The notes under the pieces: generated by a model | Databases searched by the model: none | Seen by the model: the letters and a program-made list of their open reading frames with translations, nothing else | Told to the model about the DNA's origin: nothing | Program-made: the position numbers and the translations under genes | In this document: positions 28,191 to 34,791 of the stretch, piece by piece | How positions within the stretch are numbered: the first letter of the stretch is position 1 | How the letters are laid out: every line of letters begins with the position of its first letter | Virus record (IMG/VR): IMGVR_UViG_3300025093_000063 | Span: 1 to 35,173 of that record | Length of the DNA: 35,173 nt | DNA from: a virus | Reading direction: 5' to 3' (one strand)

Positions 28191-28884
28191 GTTTAAACTC
28201 CTTCTTTAGTTTTGGTAATTGTTTAGGCCATGGTTTTCCATAAGGAAAGTTTAAAAAGCACCATAAGTCGTATACTTTATGATGTATGTCGCTGTCCTTA
28301 AATTTTCTGAATCCATAGCTTGGTTCTTTTATCCATTTACCTTTTGTATATAAACCATACATGTCTAATATAGGGTTATCAGGAAATATTGCGTTCCATA
28401 AGTCCTTATACATTAGCTGTTGTATTTCATGAGACTTTCTATAGTCCCCTGTTTTTATATCTACTAAAGATAAACGTCCATTAACGTTTGCTATTATATC
28501 TGGTGTACCAGCCCAAGGTATGTCTTTATGATAAAGAAACAGTTCTTTCTCTACCACATCAGGTTTTACTTCATAATAAAACTTTTCAAAGCTCATTAAA
28601 GACTTTTGAGTAAATTCATCATCTACTTTTACTTCACCATTATCAAGTAGCATTTCAATATACTCGTGTACTTTAGTACCTCTTCTTGCTGATTCATCCC
28701 TTATAGTGATAGCATTTAGGCCATTTTTCATTAACCATTCTTCAAAGTGTTTACCCTTTGAACATGCTTCACCTATTACAGTTGTTACTGATGGTTTCCA
28801 GTTATTTGCGTTTCCTCGACTGTACCATCTTCTTTCCGCGTCTAGTCTTTTTACGGGTTGACTCTTGTATTTTTCTAAGTTCAC
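28147..28884 (-). CDS. PD-(D/E)XK nuclease, RecB/Cas4-like
   Basis: A 245-aa protein with a RecB-family motif order: an N-terminal RRGTKVHEYIE at 68-78 including H73, an acidic residue in VVEKELF (111-117), the catalytic core AGTPD at 125-129 followed by SLVDIKTG at 139-146 (D142-x-K144), then QQLMY at 155-159. These are the metal and catalytic residues of RecB/Cas4-type exonucleases, which process DNA ends in recombination and replication. The start is a GTG with only a weak GGAAAG upstream. A stop in frame lies 30 nt above, limiting alternatives. Its partners in recombination are probably the Sak4-like ATPase and ssDNA-binding protein in the same operon. Confidence 0.88.
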   Translation of the reverse strand: MNLEKYKSQPVKRLDAERRWYSRGNANNWKPSVTTVIGEACSKGKHFEEWLMKNGLNAITIRDESARRGTKVHEYIEMLLDNGEVKVDDEFTQKSLMSFEKFYYEVKPDVVEKELFLYHKDIPWAGTPDIIANVNGRLSLVDIKTGDYRKSHEIQQLMYKDLWNAIFPDNPILDMYGLYTKGKWIKEPSYGFRKFKDSDIHHKVYDLWCFLNFPYGKPWPKQLPKLKKEFKLGPKSDTRSIDELL

Positions 28885-28924
28885 TTCTGAATCTTTCCAT
28901 CCATTGTTTGCTTACTCCTTTCAT
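28802..28924 (-). CDS. very basic microprotein, 40 aa
   Basis: The ATG at 28924 follows a strong GGAGG five bases upstream. The product begins MKGVSKQWMERFRSELRKIQ and ends in a Lys/Arg-rich tail (KKTRRGKKMVQSRKRK), consistent with a nucleic-acid-binding peptide. It overlaps the first 83 bases of the nuclease gene in another frame, so the overlapped sequence is doubly coding. A longer version with a GTG start at 28996 exists but lacks a convincing ribosome binding site. Function unknown. Confidence 0.6.
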   Translation of the reverse strand: MKGVSKQWMERFRSELRKIQESTRKKTRRGKKMVQSRKRK

Positions 28925-28955
28925 TGGAACCTCCAATCTTTGATGTAATATCGCT

Positions 28956-29048
28956 TCAGGTCTCAGTGTATCCACATATTGTACATGCGTAGCCACAGTC
29001 GTTACCTAAAACGATATTACCACATTGTAAACAGGTTATTTTCTCCAT
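28956..29048 (-). CDS. zinc-ribbon microprotein, 30 aa
   Basis: Thirty codons from ATG at 29048 to TGA at 28956-28958. The two knuckles C6-L-Q-C9-G and C22-T-I-C25-G-Y are those of a minimal zinc ribbon, and C18 lies between them. Only seven residues of this product are not part of the ribbon or its loop. The start overlaps the end of the HTH gene by 13 bases, so it is probably translated by re-initiation; there is no strong ribosome binding site of its own. The cysteine pattern argues for a real gene. Role unknown, perhaps a nucleic-acid-binding or polymerase-binding peptide. Confidence 0.55.
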   Translation of the reverse strand: MEKITCLQCGNIVLGNDCGYACTICGYTET

Positions 29049-29167
29049 AAATGCCTATAAATTGTTCTTTCTGAAAGGTTAAAAAGTATTGCTAATTTAC
29101 GAGGTTTTACCCATAACTTCCAAAGTATATTTATAAGCGTTATTTTAAAATTACTTGTCTTTTTCAT
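29036..29167 (-). CDS. HTH microprotein, 43 aa
   Basis: The ATG at 29167 follows GGGAG (inside the end of the preceding gene) with a four-base gap. Residues 21-41 (KPRKLAILFNLSERTIYRHLW) have the pattern of a helix-turn-helix recognition unit like that of resolvase or MerR-type domains: a short helix, the LSERT turn, then IYRHLW. The N-terminal helix (ITLINILWKLWV) could complete a three-helix bundle. It is a strong candidate for a tiny DNA-binding regulator. Its stop lies inside the next microprotein gene. Confidence 0.7.
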   Translation of the reverse strand: MKKTSNFKITLINILWKLWVKPRKLAILFNLSERTIYRHLWRK

Positions 29168-29323
29168 TTATCTCCCATCGTTTGCTTTAAAACGTTTAGT
29201 TGATGTTAACATTTGGTAAAGCCACCAACATCGACCGTTATCGGTAGCTTCTAATATCTTTTCTTTTCTTTTGTTAAAGAGTCTTAGATTAGCCTCTTTT
29301 TGTGCTTTTGTTAATTTCGGCAT
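29168..29323 (-). CDS. small basic protein, 51 aa
   Basis: The ATG follows AGGAG five bases upstream, and the TAA is immediately followed by the ATG of the HTH microprotein. The protein is helical and basic (LTKAQKEANLRLFNKRKEKI), followed by a Trp-rich patch (GRCWWLYQMLT) and a basic end. No domain is recognised. Its strong ribosome binding site and exact junctions with its neighbours make a real gene likely. Confidence 0.7.
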   Translation of the reverse strand: MPKLTKAQKEANLRLFNKRKEKILEATDNGRCWWLYQMLTSTKRFKANDGR

Positions 29324-29331
29324 CGTTTCTC

Positions 29332-29808
29332 CTAATTAAATACATCTGATTTTGCAAGTTTTCTTAGTATATAATCTTTTACTCTTACATCTTGTTTACT
29401 TATCCATTTAATAAATCCTCTATATTCTTTATCAGTTAGAGGTCCTTTTTTAGTATTACAAGATGCGCATATCATTTGTAGGTTACCCTTATATGAGCCA
29501 CCACCTGATGATATTGGATGCTTATGGTCGCATACCATGTTAGTTACATCTAATTTCTTCTTACAATATTTACAAGGTTTGTTATATGCTGTATATAGCA
29601 TTTCACGTATTTCTGTAAGAGACATGTTAAATGTTACCTCATACTCTTTACTCCTCTTTTTTAAAGATGATTTTAGAGTTGACGACTTTTTCATAAGTCT
29701 GTGAAACATTCTCTTAGCATGTGTCCCATGAGTGGGACGAAGCTTACGCATAAACTTCTTTTCCCACTCTTTAGGACTACGCGACTTCCTTCTGGAATTA
29801 GTACTCAT
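29332..29808 (-). CDS. HNH endonuclease
   Basis: A 158-aa protein whose C-terminal half is a complete HNH/zinc-finger domain: C79-x2-C82 and C114-x2-C117 hold the zinc, D94-H95 is the catalytic pair (VCDHKHPISSGG), N109 lies in GNLQMIC, and NTKKG completes the motif. The basic N-terminal ~55 residues (KSSLKKRSKEYEVTF) could bind DNA. HNH enzymes nick or cut double-stranded DNA. In phages they serve in packaging, replication or as free-standing homing endonucleases. This one lies in the replication operon, far from any terminase seen here. No clear ribosome binding site precedes the ATG, unlike most of its neighbours. Confidence 0.88.
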   Translation of the reverse strand: MSTNSRRKSRSPKEWEKKFMRKLRPTHGTHAKRMFHRLMKKSSTLKSSLKKRSKEYEVTFNMSLTEIREMLYTAYNKPCKYCKKKLDVTNMVCDHKHPISSGGGSYKGNLQMICASCNTKKGPLTDKEYRGFIKWISKQDVRVKDYILRKLAKSDVFN

Positions 29809-29818
29809 AACTAGTGTG

Positions 29819-30064
29819 TTATTTGCCTATCTTTTGGCCAGTTGGTGTCTTACGCATTGTGTATTTACCAAAGCCTTTATACTTGCCTCTAGTATTGTGC
29901 TCCATATCAATCTCGAAGCCTTTCTTTCTAAGGTTATGTATAACTGCTGATAATCTCCAAGCTCCAAATAAACTTGCTGCTTGTGCCTGATTAAGAGATT
30001 TACCCTTAAGCAGATGCAACATTATTTTTTGACTCTTCGAGTTTCTGTTTGTTCTTCTTGGCAT
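29819..30064 (-). CDS. HTH DNA-binding protein, 81 aa
   Basis: The ATG has a strong AAAGGAGG upstream. The N-terminal two thirds form a helix-turn-helix: SQKIMLHLLKGKSLNQAQAA (10-29), then the recognition region LFGAWRLSAVIHNLRKKGFE (32-51). GAWRLSAVIHNLRKKG closely matches the small phage winged-helix family HTH_39. The C-terminal 30 residues are basic. It overlaps the membrane-protein gene upstream by 59 bases. It probably regulates early genes or binds the replication origin; the operator cannot be seen. Confidence 0.8.
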   Translation of the reverse strand: MPRRTNRNSKSQKIMLHLLKGKSLNQAQAASLFGAWRLSAVIHNLRKKGFEIDMEHNTRGKYKGFGKYTMRKTPTGQKIGK

Positions 30065-30224
30065 CTTTAGCCTCCTTTGCGAACGTTAGTATTAAAGCAT
30101 AGCTGAATATTCCAATAAGTATTTTATACTCATTTAGAAATAGTCCGTTACGTTTGGCTACGCTAAGTTCAAGAGCCCAGATTTTAATTCCGAGCTCTTC
30201 ATTTGTTTTTAAGAAACTAATCAT
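30006..30224 (-). CDS. small membrane protein, 72 aa
   Basis: The ATG follows AAGGAG five bases upstream. A hydrophobic stretch at about 33-49 (YKILIGIFSYALILTFAKE) forms one membrane segment, followed by a Lys/Glu/Asn-rich tail (AKKNKQKLEESKNNVASA). The last 59 bases overlap the HTH gene downstream. The start lies inside the end of the primase-helicase gene. No family is recognised. Possible roles include membrane tethering of the replication complex or host modulation; neither is shown by sequence. Confidence 0.65.
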   Translation of the reverse strand: MISFLKTNEELGIKIWALELSVAKRNGLFLNEYKILIGIFSYALILTFAKEAKDAKKNKQKLEESKNNVASA

Positions 30225-31995
30225 ATGTTCTCCTTAATCTAAAGCTTGGTTGCCATTCTAACTTAGTCTTAAACAGCTCACCATCAGTGTTTTTAAGCAC
30301 TTCTAGCGTTTTGTTAGGACTGTTAGATTGACCATTTAAGCCTATCACTTTACGTGATGCGTTTTCTATTGCACCTGAACCTTTACCTGCATACAGGTCA
30401 AGTACCTCATTTCTTGAGTATTCTCGTGAGACCTGAGATACTTGAATTATGATTAAATCATTGTTTACAGCCATGCTTGAAAGTGAGTGTGATATATATT
30501 TGATTTGTTCATATTCCCCTCTAACATGAGGTGGAGTTTCGACCAAATCAATGTAGTCAACAACTACCACAGCTGGACGCAATTCTTTAACTTTAGCCTG
30601 TATTTGTTCAAGTGTTGGAGGTATAGTTTGAATAGCCATATGATTAAGTTTATCTTTGTGCTTTTGATACACCTCTTTTGGATTCCTATTTATATCTTCT
30701 TTTGTTAAACCGCTTACTATTTGCATGTTACGTCTATGCATATACCAAGCAGATAACTCTAAAGATAAGTACAGAGTAGGTAATTGCCAATCAGGATTAA
30801 TATCATCATTCGCAAAATCTACTCCTAGTGCTATGCACTGTGCAAGTGTTGTCTTACTTGAGCCTGTTGGTCCAAATATAGTTACTAACTCGCCTGGGTA
30901 TATCTCTGTATCAGCGTTATTTACACCTAGCATTTCTGATAAAGGTAGAGCTCTTCCTGAAAAGTCAGAGTTCATTCTTTCTTCTAGTTTAGCTTGTAAA
31001 TCATCACTGCTCATCACATCGATAAGGTAGTCTTTTCTTTTGAAATGTATGCACCGTGTCTTACAATGGTTAAGCATTATTTCATCTTGGCAACCAAATC
31101 TATAACCTCTGTTATAAACATACTCAACTTTCTCTATTACATTGTTTTCATTTAAACTATTGTTATTCCAATGTAGTATAGCAGCTTTAGCATATTCACT
31201 TGGTATACCATGTCTAAAGAAATGACTTGCTATTCTTATAAGGGTTTGATTTCTCGTGCCCTCTTGTGGCCCATTTGAAAGCATTTCTTGTACACAGGGG
31301 ATAACATCCCTAGGTTCAACAACTTTGCTTATTTTGGCCATTCTAGTGGCTTTTTGAACTATTGTATCTTCTAACTCGCCATTACCTACTAACTCTGAAT
31401 AAGCATAGTCTAGTCTTGGTGACTTCGCTAATTCATGTATATTTTCAAACTTGCTTGTAAGCATTTCGTTCATAGTTAGAGGTATCTTATGCAAGTCAGT
31501 CTTTTTATTAACAGTGTGTTGTACTCTGTATATACCTGTTCTCATAAATATAGAGTTATCTATATCATCGCCAAATATATTTTTCATAGTACCTTTAACT
31601 ACATAGTGTATGTTATCACTATTAGGAAAGTTAAATACACCACCATGAATTGCAAGATGGTAGCCACTACCACTAAAGTAACATTGAAGACTCCAGTCTT
31701 TATCTATTCCTAGTTCATCTAGTTTATAAATAATATTTCTTGCTTTGTCTAGTGTGTATTCATCACTACTGTTACCTTTATCTATATCTAAAAGTATCCA
31801 GTCTATGCTTCTTTCACCAAAGTAGTTTTTTAAACCACCATTAGCTTCAGCAAACTCTACTGCTTCTTTTGTATATAGATAAACACTACGATACAATGGT
31901 TGCTCAGGTTTTATATAGTTAACTAAGTCTTTCTTTGCAATAAGTTGCCCTCTATGACGAGGGCTCCCTACTGCTATTTCAACATAGTCGTGCAC
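30217..31995 (-). CDS. archaeo-eukaryotic primase fused to DnaB/RecA-like helicase
   Basis: A 592-aa replication protein. The N-terminal AEP primase carries D70-I-D72 (WILLDID), S108-G-S-G-Y-H113 and a third motif around D146 with R152, R157 and K170. A middle helical PriCT-like region (about 228-300) is followed by C302, H310-C311 and C315, a likely zinc site. The C-terminal helicase/ATPase has Walker A GPTGSSKT (375-382), a LSLEL motif (410-414), Walker B VVVVDYID ending at D480-Y-I-D, and QVSQVSRE (518-525). The enzyme would prime and unwind DNA at the phage fork. GTG at 31995 overlaps the preceding TAG by one base, with AGGAAA eight bases upstream. DnaG-type TOPRIM motifs are absent. Confidence 0.9.
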   Translation of the reverse strand: MHDYVEIAVGSPRHRGQLIAKKDLVNYIKPEQPLYRSVYLYTKEAVEFAEANGGLKNYFGERSIDWILLDIDKGNSSDEYTLDKARNIIYKLDELGIDKDWSLQCYFSGSGYHLAIHGGVFNFPNSDNIHYVVKGTMKNIFGDDIDNSIFMRTGIYRVQHTVNKKTDLHKIPLTMNEMLTSKFENIHELAKSPRLDYAYSELVGNGELEDTIVQKATRMAKISKVVEPRDVIPCVQEMLSNGPQEGTRNQTLIRIASHFFRHGIPSEYAKAAILHWNNNSLNENNVIEKVEYVYNRGYRFGCQDEIMLNHCKTRCIHFKRKDYLIDVMSSDDLQAKLEERMNSDFSGRALPLSEMLGVNNADTEIYPGELVTIFGPTGSSKTTLAQCIALGVDFANDDINPDWQLPTLYLSLELSAWYMHRRNMQIVSGLTKEDINRNPKEVYQKHKDKLNHMAIQTIPPTLEQIQAKVKELRPAVVVVDYIDLVETPPHVRGEYEQIKYISHSLSSMAVNNDLIIIQVSQVSREYSRNEVLDLYAGKGSGAIENASRKVIGLNGQSNSPNKTLEVLKNTDGELFKTKLEWQPSFRLRRTYD

Positions 31996-32609
31996 TATAA
32001 GTTTCCTATACCTGTTCCAGACATTTCAACAGTCTGTTGTGGTGTCTCAGTATCTGATTCAGTAGCTTCTTTTATGAAACCTTTGCCTTTAAACCATTTA
32101 ACATCAGCTTCAAGTTTCTTTCTACCTTCTTCATCAGCTTTTTGTACTTTTTGAAATACTCTTGAGTACACTTTGCCACCTTTAACTTTAGGTTTTTCTT
32201 TATAGATGTATGCTATATAGTTATACTCTGGGTCAGTATCAGGTATTATATCTTGAGAAACTGTTGCGTTTAAATACTTAGCTATATCATGTATTATTTC
32301 GCCATTTTCATTTTCCCATTCACCTTTTACGTTTAGTCCTGCTGTACAACCTATTACATCAAAGAAGTGATATAGTCTTTTAAGAGCTGAACCACCAGTT
32401 ATGTTACCATTAGAATCTTTATCAAGATTACCTGTGATTCTTAACTGTTTAGTGTAGTCACTACCTTCTTGTTTTATTTCTACATCTAGATATAAGTCAG
32501 CCCAATCATACTGTGAAGTTTTATCTTCAAAGCCTAATATACCAAACTTACATATTCCATAGAAATTACTACCATTACCACTACTTTCTTTTGGCCTAAA
32601 TATTGCCAT
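31995..32609 (-). CDS. probable ssDNA-binding protein, 204 aa
   Basis: I chose the ATG at 32609 because AAAGGAG lies eight bases upstream; the in-frame start 15 codons earlier has no such site and would lie inside the preceding gene. Residues ~10-120 are beta-rich with exposed aromatics (FYGICKFGILGFED, WADLYLDVEIKQEGSDYTKQ), consistent with an OB fold. The tail is Lys/Glu-rich and ends in Thr/Gly (ETPQQTVEMSGTGIGNL). It sits between a Sak4-like ATPase and a primase-helicase, exactly where phages place SSB-like proteins. The assignment is from context and fold impression; no signature motif is diagnostic. Confidence 0.6.
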   Translation of the reverse strand: MAIFRPKESSGNGSNFYGICKFGILGFEDKTSQYDWADLYLDVEIKQEGSDYTKQLRITGNLDKDSNGNITGGSALKRLYHFFDVIGCTAGLNVKGEWENENGEIIHDIAKYLNATVSQDIIPDTDPEYNYIAYIYKEKPKVKGGKVYSRVFQKVQKADEEGRKKLEADVKWFKGKGFIKEATESDTETPQQTVEMSGTGIGNL

Positions 32610-32610
32610 A

Positions 32611-33282
32611 CTACTTTTCTCCTTTCGTTGTTTTATAGATGTTTTTCCAATCAAACTCTATGTGTTGTCCTCGTAAATGTTCACATCTACTACCTGCTTC
32701 TATAGATTCATCTGCTTTAAATGATATCATTAGTTTGTCATCTTCTCTTAAGACATAACCGATAGCGTCACAATCCGACATAATCAGATTCTTCAGCTTA
32801 CCAGTTATATCTAAAGATTCAGGTTCAACAAGAGCCTTGCCATCGACAACAGCTCTTGCAACCTTTCTATGACCAACGATAATCAAATGTTCACAAACGT
32901 CTCTAAAAGCATTAATAGTATTCATTACTTTTTCACGAGCCAACGCATAACCTTTACCGAATGTTAAATCAGCTATAGATGCTACCTCATATTCTTCGCA
33001 GACAGCCTTTTCAGCCCATTCTACAACTTTGTCAATAGTATCTATTGCTATGTATTTAAATTCGTGACCTTCCATAGCATCTTTAAGAGTTTGGATTAAC
33101 TCTTCTCGGTTATTTACTTCTTGAACATATGCTTCTAACATATGTGTTCCTTTTTCTGTGTCTATAATCAGACAGTCATCTAACTGTGAGAGCATAGTAG
33201 TTTTACCTACTTTCGGTGCTCCATACATTAGAAGAACTTTCGGATTTAGAGACACGGGTTTGCGTTTCTGTTTTTTCAACAT
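32611..33282 (-). CDS. Sak4-like RecA-fold ATPase (single-strand annealing/recombination)
   Basis: A 223-aa P-loop ATPase. Walker A is GAPKVGKTT at 21-29 and Walker B is KYIAIDTID with D81, followed by a basic KVVEWAEK helix. The compact RecA core without extra domains matches the AAA_24/Sak4 family, which promotes strand annealing with SSB and exonucleases in many phages. It lies directly upstream of the SSB-like gene, and its last codons supply that gene's ribosome binding site. The start at 33282 has AAGGA seven bases upstream and overlaps the tail of the E1-like gene by 80 bases. Confidence 0.85.
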   Translation of the reverse strand: MLKKQKRKPVSLNPKVLLMYGAPKVGKTTMLSQLDDCLIIDTEKGTHMLEAYVQEVNNREELIQTLKDAMEGHEFKYIAIDTIDKVVEWAEKAVCEEYEVASIADLTFGKGYALAREKVMNTINAFRDVCEHLIIVGHRKVARAVVDGKALVEPESLDITGKLKNLIMSDCDAIGYVLREDDKLMISFKADESIEAGSRCEHLRGQHIEFDWKNIYKTTKGEK

Positions 33283-33958
33283 CTGTCATTCCTTCTATTA
33301 TTGCTGGGTTTACTAGCCCCTCTTCGAGTGATAAATAGGGTGCTAACGATTTATAAATATACATATAGAATGACCTATTATGCAAGACATTATATACTTG
33401 TGACAACATTAAGCCAGCAATTGTGTTTGCTGTAAATATTGTATGCTTTGCAGTACAAGGTAAATCAGGTATATCTTTACTAGATTGCCATCTTTCTAGA
33501 TAGGTATCTCTTAAAGGTGTAGCTGTATGTATATCCATTGACAATGCTCCCATACGTCCGTCCACAAGAACTGTACGCCTTGGATTTCTAGACCAATTCA
33601 TATATACAATCTTACGAACTTCCATATTATCAGGAGCCATCATAACACATGGTGTTAAACCATCTAAAATACTGTATTCACCGTGTTCTATGATTTCTGT
33701 GTGTTCACATCCAAAGTATTTAACCAACTCTTTGGCTGCTTCTGTTTTTGACTTACCCAAATATTGTTGTGGGTACATCGTTGTGCTTAAGTTATGTTCT
33801 TGAAGCACATCATAATCCCAAACATGAATCTTTCTAAAGCCCATTATGGCAGCTGATAGTATGAGCGCAGAGCCCACACCACCAGCACCAATAATGGTAA
33901 CTTCTTCTAGATTCTTTTGGTTTATTATGTCTTTATTCCTTAAGAATCTACTACTCAT
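33203..33958 (-). CDS. ThiF/E1-like ubiquitin-activating enzyme homologue
   Basis: A 251-aa protein with the complete ThiF/MoeB/E1 adenylation core: an N-terminal SRF arginine (R4), GAGGVGS at 24-30, D48-Y-D50 followed by N56, K69/K71 in GKSKTE, D110-N in the APDN motif, and D133-G-R135. C168 lies in DLPCTAKH, resembling the PxCT catalytic cysteine of ubiquitin-family E1 enzymes. The MoeB/ThiF paired CxxC zinc knuckles are missing. E1 enzymes adenylate the C-terminal Gly of a ubiquitin-like protein. GGAGG lies seven bases upstream and the start overlaps the JAMM gene's TGA as ATGA. The last ~27 codons overlap the ATPase gene. Function within the phage, and its modifier, are unknown. Confidence 0.85.
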   Translation of the reverse strand: MSSRFLRNKDIINQKNLEEVTIIGAGGVGSALILSAAIMGFRKIHVWDYDVLQEHNLSTTMYPQQYLGKSKTEAAKELVKYFGCEHTEIIEHGEYSILDGLTPCVMMAPDNMEVRKIVYMNWSRNPRRTVLVDGRMGALSMDIHTATPLRDTYLERWQSSKDIPDLPCTAKHTIFTANTIAGLMLSQVYNVLHNRSFYMYIYKSLAPYLSLEEGLVNPAIIEGMTDVEKTETQTRVSKSESSSNVWSTESR

Positions 33959-34791
33959 CTAGCACCTCCAAACAATCCTATTTGAAAGCAATAGTCGTCT
34001 AGTTTCTTTTCAGCTTCTGTTGCTTTTTGATTAGCTTCATCACTTTTAGGATGATTCCAATGTAAAGACTGATAGTAATCTTCTTTCTTGCGAAAATCTT
34101 CAAGAAGTTCTTGATACTTTTTGTCTTTTACATCATCATCGTAGATTTCCTTATTGTTATAAGCTCCCCACATACTAACTTGTCTAGTATAAGGATTATT
34201 ATACCTAACAATATTAGATGTTTTAACAACAGTTTTAGCTTCTTTTTCTTGCTTAACAAGAGATTTAACACATTCTGCAAATGCGCCTTTAGGTTTGTAT
34301 TTATCCCATTCAATCTCATATTCAGCTTTTTTGTAGTCAGTTACTATTGTATGTCCACGCTGAGTTGTATAACTTACAGCAAATGCATATGGACTACCTG
34401 TAGAATCATGAGCTACAACAAGAGATGGATAACCTGTATTATTAGCGCAATGCTCTAATTGGTCTTTATCTACACTACTAATATAAGCACCACCTGATAA
34501 CCCATGGTGACTATGTATTAAACCTTTATAGCACTCTTTAAGTTTTGGATTATCTTTGTATGCTTTATCTTGTGTATCCATCAATTGTTCACCATCAAAC
34601 TCTGTTGCAGCACTACTGCCTAAATCGATAGGATAAAATCCTTCAATTCGCCATGTATCTGACCAATTGTGTTTGTCTGGCTCTACCATCTTATAAAATG
34701 CAACACCTGACCATTCTGTTTTAGGAAACAGATTGAGTAAGTGCTTCACTTGTTGATGTACTTTCTTCGGAATGATTATTTTCATTTCCAT
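33955..34791 (-). CDS. JAMM/JAB metallopeptidase, deubiquitinase-like
   Basis: A 278-aa protein. The JAB core spans residues ~1-150 with E26 (KTEWSGV), H93-S-H95 (GLIHSHHG) and S105-S-V-D108, the metal and catalytic set of JAMM isopeptidases. The H-to-D spacing is two residues longer than usual. Residues 155-278 are a charged helical extension with no named domain. JAMM enzymes cleave after the C-terminal Gly of ubiquitin-like proteins or trim their precursors. The next gene is E1-like, and together they suggest a conjugation or sulfur-carrier system. AGAGG lies six bases before the ATG. The first 71 bases overlap the upstream gene in another frame. Confidence 0.85.
   Translation of the reverse strand: MEMKIIIPKKVHQQVKHLLNLFPKTEWSGVAFYKMVEPDKHNWSDTWRIEGFYPIDLGSSAATEFDGEQLMDTQDKAYKDNPKLKECYKGLIHSHHGLSGGAYISSVDKDQLEHCANNTGYPSLVVAHDSTGSPYAFAVSYTTQRGHTIVTDYKKAEYEIEWDKYKPKGAFAECVKSLVKQEKEAKTVVKTSNIVRYNNPYTRQVSMWGAYNNKEIYDDDVKDKKYQELLEDFRKKEDYYQSLHWNHPKSDEANQKATEAEKKLDDYCFQIGLFGGAR

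Noticed and set aside
28802-28996. 64-aa version of the basic microprotein starting at GTG 28996
   Set aside because: No convincing ribosome binding site; the ATG at 28924 has GGAGG at ideal spacing, and the longer frame would overlap the zinc-ribbon gene further.
30725-31030. 101-aa + strand frame opposite the primase-helicase
   Set aside because: The opposite strand encodes the Walker A region of the helicase; no evidence for a second gene.
33955-33980. Gly-Gly near the C-terminus of the JAMM protein (LFGGAR) as a ubiquitin-like processing site
   Set aside because: The codons for FGG are the GGAGG ribosome binding site of the E1-like gene, which explains the glycines; the C-terminal region is helical rather than a beta-grasp.
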